A stretch of DNA of 17,910 nucleotides. It comes from XN24 sp047921395 (GTDB lineage: Bacteria > Pseudomonadota > Gammaproteobacteria > Steroidobacterales > XN24). Numbering within the stretch: the first letter of the stretch is position 1; the number at the start of each line of letters is the position of its first letter. A model generated the notes under the pieces. It was not told the DNA's origin. It did no database searches and was given only the letters and a program-made list of their open reading frames with translations. Made by a program: the position numbers and the translations under genes. Positions 12,867-17,910 of this stretch are shown here, piece by piece. Where the stretch lies: the NCBI GenBank assembly GCA_047921395.1, contig JBLRWH010000054.1, positions 1-17,910 of the forward strand, in the 5' to 3' direction.

Positions 12867-13865
12867 TCAGACCCGGGGCGGAAGCCACTCGAGCGTCGGT
12901 TCCTGCAGCAGGCCGAGCTGTTCCCGCAGCGACAGCACGTGGTCTTCCCAGTAGCGGGGCGTGCCGAACCAGGGGAAACCGATCTGGAACGCCGGGTCCT
13001 GCCAGCGCCGTGCGATCCATGCGGCGTAGTGCATGATCCTGAGCGCCCGCAGCGCCTCGATCAGCTGTAGCTCGGCCGGATCGAACTCCCTGAACTCCAG
13101 GTAACCCGCCAGCAGCTCCGCGAGCTGCGGCTCCTGCTCGTGGCGATCGCCGGACAGGAACATCCAGATGTCCTGGACCGCCGGCCCTGTGCACGCGTCG
13201 TCGAGGTCGACGATGTGCACCTGCGCGTCGCGGACCAGCACGTTGCCCGGGTGGAAATCGCCATGCAGCCGGAGCTCGCGCGCCCCCGCTCGCACCCAGG
13301 CGTCGTCCACCTCGGCGAGCAGGTCGCGGCACAGGCTGTCGTAGGCTGCCTCGACGTGCGCCGGGATGAAGCCGCGCTGGCGCAGGAAGTCCCGCGACGC
13401 CGCGCCCAGCAAAGCCGGCGTGAGCCGCGCCCGGTGTTCGAAGCGCGCAGACTGGCCGCACAGGTGGAGGCGCCCGACGAGGCGCCCGATCTGCCGGAGG
13501 AGACCCAGGTCGTCCAGTTCCGGGACCCGGCCCGCGACGCGGGGGCAGACGGCGAAGCGGAACTCGCCGTGGCGGTGCAAGCTCGTCCCGGCGTGCCGCA
13601 GCGGCGCGACGACGGGCACGTCACGGTCCGCGAGCTCGAAGCCGAAGGCGTGCTCCTCGAGGATCGCCGCGTCGCTCCAGCGCCCGGGACGGTAGAACTT
13701 CGCCACGACGGACGTCCCGTCCTCAATTCCGACCTGGTAGACCCGGTTCTCGTAGCTGTTCAGCGCGAGCAAGCGGCCGTCGCACTTGAGCCCGATGCTC
13801 TCGACCGAGTCGAGGATGTCGTCGGGCTGCAGATCCTGGTAGGCGAGCGCCTGGTCCTTGCTCAT
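12867..13865 (-). CDS. srkA: Stress response kinase A (SrkA/RdoA/YihE)
   Basis: This 332-residue protein is an aminoglycoside-phosphotransferase-fold Ser/Thr kinase. The ATP-site Lys is probably K56 (VVAKFYRP). The catalytic loop LHGDFHPGNVL includes D203 and N208, and the metal-binding IVDLDDA has D220. Length fits the family (about 328 residues in E. coli). In E. coli it counteracts stress-induced cell death. GAGG before ATG 13865 supports the start, and an extended -10 lies about 25 bases upstream. It is a single-gene unit, divergent from rhlE and convergent with the small gene at 12578. Confidence 0.93.
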   Translation of the reverse strand: MSKDQALAYQDLQPDDILDSVESIGLKCDGRLLALNSYENRVYQVGIEDGTSVVAKFYRPGRWSDAAILEEHAFGFELADRDVPVVAPLRHAGTSLHRHGEFRFAVCPRVAGRVPELDDLGLLRQIGRLVGRLHLCGQSARFEHRARLTPALLGAASRDFLRQRGFIPAHVEAAYDSLCRDLLAEVDDAWVRAGARELRLHGDFHPGNVLVRDAQVHIVDLDDACTGPAVQDIWMFLSGDRHEQEPQLAELLAGYLEFREFDPAELQLIEALRALRIMHYAAWIARRWQDPAFQIGFPWFGTPRYWEDHVLSLREQLGLLQEPTLEWLPPRV

Positions 13866-13889
13866 GGGATACCTCGTGGCCGGGTCGAG

Positions 13890-13898
13890 ACTATAGCA
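13890..13898 (-). promoter_or_regulatory. Extended -10 promoter of srkA
   Basis: TGCTATAGT on the minus strand, about 25 bases before the srkA start. No good -35 is seen at 16-18 bases, which is acceptable for an extended -10 promoter. Confidence 0.5.
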
Positions 13899-14000
13899 GC
13901 AGCGCCGGTTTTCGATGTTGCGCTGCGTTTCGCTGGTGTCGGGCGGGCGTGGAAATGTCGCCGGATTGTTTCCCTCCCGTCGCCGCTTGGAGAATGTTGC

Positions 14001-14028
14001 TTTGAATTGTGGGGACTTGTGCTATAGT
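14001..14028 (+). promoter_or_regulatory. Extended -10 promoter of rhlE
   Basis: TTTGAA (14001-14006), 16 bases, then TATAGT (14023-14028) with TGC just before it. Transcription would start near 14035, giving a leader of about 140 bases. The same TGCTATAGT core serves divergent srkA. Confidence 0.55.
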
Positions 14029-14040
14029 CCGTGCACTCCT

Positions 14041-14143
14041 GATGCACACCGGTCTGCATCCGGCCCTTGTGGCAGCCCCTGTTTTGGTCGGCCTCGAGAA
14101 CTTTATTATTCGAGCCTGGACCGGCCGGAGCGAAGCTTCCGGT
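14041..14143 (+). promoter_or_regulatory. Structured 5' leader of rhlE
   Basis: Three hairpins stand in a row in the untranslated leader: 14041-14060 (6-base stem), 14090-14116 (7 base pairs with one bulged C and a 12-base AT-rich loop) and 14125-14142 (6 pairs, one G-U). The ribosome site GGAG follows at 14159-14162. Long structured leaders are common in cold-induced RNA helicase genes, so translation control is plausible. The rest of 13866-14173 holds only the two promoters. Confidence 0.45.
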
Positions 14144-14173
14144 GGGCGATCACGATCAGGAGATCACGTTTCT

Positions 14174-15445
14174 ATGTCATTCGATTCCCTCGGCCTGTCG
14201 GCCGAGCTTCTTCGTGCCGTTGCCGAAGAGGGTTACGACACCCCGACCCCGATTCAGTCCCAGGCGATCCCCGTCATCCTGCAAGGCAGGGACGTGCTCG
14301 CCGGCGCCCAGACGGGCACCGGCAAGACCGCCGGGTTCACGCTGCCGATGCTGCAGCTGCTCACTTCGAAGCCGGTGGAAGGCCGCCGGCGCATCCGCAC
14401 GCTGGTGCTGGTCCCGACCCGCGAGCTGGCCGCCCAGGTCGCCGCGAGCATCGAGACCTACGGCCGTCACCTGCCCACGATGAAGTGCGCCGTCGTATTC
14501 GGCGGCGTCAGCATCAACCCGCAGATCGCCACCCTGCGCCGCGGTGTGGACATCCTCGTCGCGACCCCCGGCCGCCTGCTGGATCATGCGCAGCAGCGCA
14601 CGGTGGACTTGTCCGCCGTCGAGATCCTCGTCCTGGACGAGGCCGACCGCATGCTGGACATGGGCTTCATTCGCGATATCCGCAAGGTCATCGCGATGCT
14701 GCCGAAGCAGCGCCAGAACCTGCTGTTTTCCGCGACCTTCTCCGATGACATCCGCACGCTGGCTAACACTTTGCTGACGGAGCCGGTGCAGATCGAGGTC
14801 GCGCGTCGGAATACGCCGACGGAACTCGTCACCCAGGTCGTGCACCCGGTCGACCGTGGCCGCAAGCGGGAGCTGCTGTCCCACCTGATGCAGGCCGGCG
14901 ACTGGCGCCAGGTGCTGATCTTCACGCGCACCAAGCACGGCGCGAACCGCTTGGCCACGCAGCTGGAGACCGACGGCATTTCCGCCACCGCGATCCACGG
15001 CAACAAGAGCCAGGGCGCGCGCACCAAGGCGCTGGCTGATTTCAAGGCCGGCAGCGTGCGCGCGCTGGTGGCGACCGAGGTCGCGGCCCGCGGGCTCGAC
15101 ATCGACCAGCTACCGCACGTGGTGAATTTCGAGCTGCCGCATGTCGCAGAGGACTATGTCCACCGCATCGGCCGGACCGGGCGCGCGGGCAGCGAAGGCG
15201 AGGCCGTCTCGCTGGTCTGCGTGGACGAGCGCAGGTTATTGTCGGATATTGAGCGCGTGCTGAACCGGGAGATCCCGCGTCGCATGATCGCCGGGTTCGA
15301 GCCCGATCCCTCGATCCGGCCCGAGCCGATCGAGACCGGACGGCGCAGTGCGCCGCCGCAGAAGGCCCGCGGCCGGAACGGCCCGGAACGTCATGGCCGC
15401 AGGTCCAGGGGACCGAGGCCCGAGAATCGAAGAATTTGCCCCTGA
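14174..15445 (+). CDS. rhlE: DEAD-box ATP-dependent RNA helicase RhlE
   Basis: This 423-residue RNA helicase unwinds RNA in ribosome assembly or RNA turnover. The full motif set is present: Q-motif region (TPTPIQSQAI), AQTGTGKT (45-52), PTRELA (81-86), TPGRLLD (131-137), DEAD (155-158), SAT (186-188), ARGLD (305-309) and HRIGRTGR (330-337). The tail from about 385 is basic and Arg/Gly/Pro-rich, as in RhlE, and would bind RNA. ATG 14174 matches the usual family start (MSFDSLGLS) and has GGAG 11 bases upstream. The RRM protein follows 89 bases later and may share the transcript. Assignment to RhlE over other DEAD-box paralogues rests on length and tail. Confidence 0.92.
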   Translation: MSFDSLGLSAELLRAVAEEGYDTPTPIQSQAIPVILQGRDVLAGAQTGTGKTAGFTLPMLQLLTSKPVEGRRRIRTLVLVPTRELAAQVAASIETYGRHLPTMKCAVVFGGVSINPQIATLRRGVDILVATPGRLLDHAQQRTVDLSAVEILVLDEADRMLDMGFIRDIRKVIAMLPKQRQNLLFSATFSDDIRTLANTLLTEPVQIEVARRNTPTELVTQVVHPVDRGRKRELLSHLMQAGDWRQVLIFTRTKHGANRLATQLETDGISATAIHGNKSQGARTKALADFKAGSVRALVATEVAARGLDIDQLPHVVNFELPHVAEDYVHRIGRTGRAGSEGEAVSLVCVDERRLLSDIERVLNREIPRRMIAGFEPDPSIRPEPIETGRRSAPPQKARGRNGPERHGRRSRGPRPENRRICP

Positions 15446-15492
15446 GGGCAACTCAGCAGCAGGCGGTTTGTGCGTTGGCTGGCTGCTGCTGA
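15436..15492 (+). promoter_or_regulatory. Competing hairpins before the RRM gene
   Basis: Hairpin A pairs TTGCCC (15436-15441) with GGGCAA (15446-15451). Hairpin B pairs CTGAG (15442-15446) with CTCAG (15452-15456). Hairpin C pairs TCAGCAGCAG (15453-15462) with CTGCTGCTGA (15483-15492), ten perfect pairs. A and C can coexist; B excludes both. The set spans the rhlE stop and the leader of the RRM gene. No T-run follows. Confidence 0.5.
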
Positions 15493-15534
15493 AGTATCAC
15501 GACAACGCACTCTATGTATGGAATGAGCAAAGTT

Positions 15535-15825
15535 ATGAATATCTATGTTGGAAATCTGGCCTACAGCGTGACTGAAGACGATCTGCGGACTGCCTTCTCC
15601 GAGTTCGGAAGTGTCACCCGTGCCACCGTCATCACGGACAAGTTCTCGGGCCAGTCCAAGGGCTTCGGCTTCGTCGAGATGGCGAACAGCTCCGAGGCCG
15701 AGGCTGCTATCCGGGGTCTGAACGACAAGCCCCTGAATGGCCGCAACATCAAGGTCAACCAGGCCAAGCCGCGCGAAGAGCGCCCCGCCCGTAGCGGTGG
15801 TGGTGGCGGCGGCGGTCGCTGGTAA
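15535..15825 (+). CDS. RRM-domain RNA-binding protein
   Basis: This 96-residue protein is a single RNA recognition motif with a short glycine tail. RNP2 is IYVGNL (3-8) and RNP1 is KGFGFVEM (about 42-49); the end is a run of seven glycines then RW. It binds single-stranded RNA. Bacterial proteins of this type are often cold-induced. Start choice follows the usual family beginning (MNIYVGNL); ATG 15514 and ATG 15523 are in frame upstream and none has a strong ribosome site. It follows rhlE by 89 bases and is closed by a strong terminator, so the two form a likely RNA-remodelling unit. Confidence 0.92.
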   Translation: MNIYVGNLAYSVTEDDLRTAFSEFGSVTRATVITDKFSGQSKGFGFVEMANSSEAEAAIRGLNDKPLNGRNIKVNQAKPREERPARSGGGGGGGRW

Positions 15826-15864
15826 GTCCTGCAGGACAGAACGAATCCTACGGGTTGCGTTCGA

Positions 15865-15897
15865 CGAAAAGGGCCCCGCAAGGGGCCCTTTTCGTTT
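15865..15897 (+). terminator. Strong intrinsic terminator after the RRM gene
   Basis: A perfect 13-base stem (15865-15877 with 15882-15894) closes a GCAA tetraloop and contains A4/T4 in its arms, followed by TTT. The symmetry would also let it work on the opposite strand. Confidence 0.92.
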
Positions 15898-15914
15898 CCC
15901 GGCGTGGTGGAACT

Positions 15915-15923
15915 TGCTATGGT
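15915..15923 (+). promoter_or_regulatory. Possible extended -10 promoter of the Anbu operon
   Basis: TGCTATGGT lies about 34 bases before ATG 15958, downstream of the RRM terminator. Only a poor -35 is seen. It resembles the extended -10 elements of srkA and rhlE. Confidence 0.4.
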
Positions 15924-15957
15924 TCGCAGCCAACGATCCCCCGAACAGGATTTATCC

Positions 15958-16350
15958 ATGCCAGAACAGGACACGGGCGCCGGCATGAATGCCGCCGACC
16001 TTTATCTCGAGGAAATCATCACCGACCGCCGGGTGGGCACGATCCAGCGCCTCACGCCGGTGACGGCCGAAGGCAGCCCCGACGGCTCGCGCGACATCGT
16101 CTATGTCGGCCAGGCGCAGGTCATGACCCCGGCGGGCGCCCTGCCGCTCTCGTTCGAAATCCCGGCGGCCTCGCTGGCCGAGGCGGTGGCCGGCTTCGGC
16201 GCAGCGGCTGAGCAGGCCGTGTCGGAGACCATGCAGCGCCTCCAGGAAATGCGCCGCGAGGCGGCGGGCTCGATCATCGTGCCGGAGTCCGGCGGGGCCG
16301 GTCTTGGCCCGGGCATGCCCGGCGCCGGCGGCAAGATCAGGATCCCCTGA
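15958..16350 (+). CDS. Small protein of unknown function upstream of Anbu
   Basis: This 130-residue soluble protein is not assigned to a family. It begins with a helix (AADLYLEEIITDRRVGTIQR at about 12-31), has a strand-rich middle (DIVYVGQAQVMTPAGALPLS) and a long helix at about 80-105 (LAEAVAGFGAAAEQAVSETM), and ends in a glycine/proline-rich tail. No signal peptide or metal motif is present. AGGA eight bases before ATG 15958 supports the start. It is separated from the Anbu gene by ten bases and is very likely co-transcribed, so a role as partner or substrate adaptor of that peptidase is possible but unproven. Confidence 0.75.
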   Translation: MPEQDTGAGMNAADLYLEEIITDRRVGTIQRLTPVTAEGSPDGSRDIVYVGQAQVMTPAGALPLSFEIPAASLAEAVAGFGAAAEQAVSETMQRLQEMRREAAGSIIVPESGGAGLGPGMPGAGGKIRIP

Positions 16351-16360
16351 GCGGCCGGAC

Positions 16361-17116
16361 ATGACCTATTGCGTCGCGATCTCGGTGGAACAGGGGCTCG
16401 TGTTCGCCTCGGATTCGCGCACCAACGCGGGGCCCGACCAGGTCAGCGTGTTCGGCAAGATGCACATCGTGCTGGAGGCGCAGGACCGATTCTTCGTGCT
16501 GCTGTCAGCCGGCAACCTGGCCACCACGCAGGCGGTCCGCACGCGCATCCGGCACGACCTCGAGTTCGATCGCCGGCCGAACCTCAGGACCGTGCAGAGC
16601 ATGGCCGAGGCGGCAGAATATCTCGGGCAGATCAACGGCGAGCAACGCCGCAAGCATGCCGAGGGCGGCGAGCACGACGTGGCGATGACCGCGACGTTCA
16701 TCCTCGGCGGGCAGATCAAGGGGCGCGCGCCCGGCATCTTCCTGATCTATCCCGAGGGCAATTACATCCGCGCCTCGAGCCAGACCGCCTACCTGCAGAT
16801 TGGGGAGCTGAAGTACGGCAAGCCGATCCTCGACCGGCTCGTCAGGCCGGAGCTGGCGCTCGACGACACCGCGCGCCTGGCGCTGTTGTCGATGGACGCG
16901 ACGATGCGCAGCAACGTGACCGTCGGCGCGCCCATCGAGGTGCTGATCTACGACCCGCGCAAGCCGCACCGGGTCCGGCACATGATCTTCGGTCCCGACG
17001 ACGACTACCTGCGCGAACTCGGCCGCAGCTGGCAGGGCTACGTCGATAAGGTCTTCAGCGTGCTGCCTGCGCTGCCGCCGCGTCCGACCGAGTTGCTGAA
17101 AGTCGTTGATGAATGA
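16361..17116 (+). CDS. Anbu-type proteasome-like peptidase
   Basis: This 251-residue protein belongs to the bacterial proteasome-related Ntn-hydrolase family (Anbu, COG3484). After Met removal the N-terminal Thr (Thr2 as encoded) would be the nucleophile. Asp18 (FASDSRTNAG) and Lys33 (VFGKMH) take the positions of the proteasome catalytic Asp and Lys. LLSAGNLATTQAVRTRI and RASSQTAYLQIGELKYGKPI are typical for the family. The length (about 250) exceeds HslV (about 175) and matches Anbu. Anbu assembles into open helical or ring-like oligomers in known cases; its substrates are unclear. The ATG follows the stop of the previous gene by ten bases. Its last 62 bases overlap the convergent metallopeptidase gene. 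Confidence 0.9.
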   Translation: MTYCVAISVEQGLVFASDSRTNAGPDQVSVFGKMHIVLEAQDRFFVLLSAGNLATTQAVRTRIRHDLEFDRRPNLRTVQSMAEAAEYLGQINGEQRRKHAEGGEHDVAMTATFILGGQIKGRAPGIFLIYPEGNYIRASSQTAYLQIGELKYGKPILDRLVRPELALDDTARLALLSMDATMRSNVTVGAPIEVLIYDPRKPHRVRHMIFGPDDDYLRELGRSWQGYVDKVFSVLPALPPRPTELLKVVDE

Positions 17117-17910
17117 ACGCCAGCTTGGCGCGCACCGGGGCGTTCAGCACGAACGGGTAGGGGTCGTCGACGCCGAGGCCCCGCGCCAGCTCGTTCAGCC
17201 TGACCGAGACGGAAATCCATAGCGAGATCTCCTGGTCCCAGTCCGCCGAGGGCGGCTCCGGCACGAAGCGCGTCGCGCGTGCGGTCTCCAGCCCATCCAC
17301 GATATGCAGGTAGTGGGACCAGCACTCCGCCCAGTCCTCCATCGGGTGGCTGGACGCATAGGGGCTGACGAACCGGCTGCCCCAGTCCGGCGCCGGGCCG
17401 GCCTCGTGGTAGCGCTCGAGCGCCGCCGCGTAGTCCGCGCGCTCGTCACCGAACAACGCGCGGTAGGCGTCCCGCGGCGGACCCGGCGGCACCAGCAGCG
17501 CCTCGTAGTAGTGACCGCTCTCGTGGCGGAAATGGCCGAGCAGCGTCCGGTAGCGCTCCGACATCTGCTCGCGCACCGCGTGGCGCGCGACGTCGTCCGC
17601 CTCCAGCAGGTTGATGGTGATGATCCCGGCCCGGTGCCCGGTCATGACCAGCGATTCCGCGACTTGCGGGTTGCTGCGCTGGTCCTCCAGGAACTCGAAA
17701 CGCAGCGGTGGGCGGCCGTGCCCCGCCTCCAGGGGCAGGCCGAACCGCCGCAGGCTGTACACCAGCCGTCGCTTGGCGTGCTCGAGCCGTCGCCAGAGCC
17801 GCAGGTTGTGCTCCGTGGACAGGTTCGGGATGACGCTGTTCAGCGCGCACGCGGCGCAGAAGTGCCCCGCGTCGTCGGCCCGCAACAGCCAGTTGCACAC
17901 GGCGTGCTGG
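17055..17910 (-). CDS. Zinc-ribbon/zinc metallopeptidase-like protein (DUF2248 type), 5' end cut off
   Basis: This frame runs off the right edge; at least 284 residues are visible. The visible N-terminal part includes CNWLL and FCAACAL, the end of a zinc ribbon whose first cysteines lie outside the window. A HESGH zinc-binding motif (FRHESGHYYEALL) and a downstream HPMEDWAECWSHYLHI segment match the DUF2248/PF10005 type of putative zinc-dependent peptidase. A start at GTG 17900 would split the zinc ribbon, so the true start is beyond 17910. The family is often found near Anbu, transglutaminase and alpha-E/ATP-grasp genes. The 3' end overlaps the Anbu gene by 62 bases tail-to-tail. Confidence 0.88.
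   Translation of the reverse strand, partial: QHAVCNWLLRADDAGHFCAACALNSVIPNLSTEHNLRLWRRLEHAKRRLVYSLRRFGLPLEAGHGRPPLRFEFLEDQRSNPQVAESLVMTGHRAGIITINLLEADDVARHAVREQMSERYRTLLGHFRHESGHYYEALLVPPGPPRDAYRALFGDERADYAAALERYHEAGPAPDWGSRFVSPYASSHPMEDWAECWSHYLHIVDGLETARATRFVPEPPSADWDQEISLWISVSVRLNELARGLGVDDPYPFVLNAPVRAKLAFIHQRLSATRSDAAAAQAAR

Noticed and set aside
1..17910. CRISPR array, tRNA or rRNA gene, insertion sequence or phage module
   Set aside because: No regularly spaced repeats, cloverleaf-like sequence, rRNA segment, transposase or integrase was found by reading the window.

Overview
This 17.9 kb window is GC-rich bacterial chromosome, most likely from a gammaproteobacterium. The SrkA-type kinase, the RhlE helicase, the nitrous oxide-stimulated promoter (YgbA-like) protein and the formate dehydrogenase cluster layout all suggest this. 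The exact lineage is inference. No rRNA, tRNA, insertion sequence, phage gene or CRISPR array was seen.

Region 1 (1-1220): a small DUF6494 protein converges on a regulator that joins an excisionase-type HTH to a periplasmic-binding-protein-like domain. GC-rich hairpins lie between and across their 3' ends.

Region 2 (1407-10301): a large formate dehydrogenase locus, divergent from that regulator. The order is DUF3305, DUF3306, a multi-cluster Fe-S protein, a TorD-type chaperone, a tiny twin-arginine protein, FdhA (Cys form, Tat-exported, molybdopterin), FdhB (four [4Fe-4S]), a small lipoprotein and FdhC (cytochrome b). It ends at a near-perfect intrinsic terminator. FdhABC would oxidise formate in the periplasm and pass electrons through FdhB and the FdhC haems to quinone. 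The upstream genes look like maturation or accessory factors. An AT-rich break at 4228-4362 holds a sigma-54-like element and may split the locus into two transcription units.

Region 3 (10495-13865): an exported ankyrin-repeat protein; a convergent Tat-exported Rieske-like protein that lacks the second histidine ligand; a YgbA-like cysteine-rich protein; a small unknown protein; and the stress kinase SrkA.

Region 4 (13866-15897): the DEAD-box helicase RhlE behind a long structured leader, then an RRM RNA-binding protein behind mutually exclusive hairpins, closed by a strong terminator. This looks like an RNA-remodelling pair, possibly cold-responsive.

Region 5 (15958-17910): a small unknown protein and an Anbu-type proteasome-like peptidase in one operon. 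The peptidase overlaps tail-to-tail with a zinc metallopeptidase that runs off the right edge.

The points most worth a second look are the Rieske protein without its usual ligand, the RNA structures ahead of the RRM gene, the sigma-54-like site inside the fdh locus, the undefined DUF3305/DUF3306/Fe-S module, and the overlapping Anbu/metallopeptidase pair.
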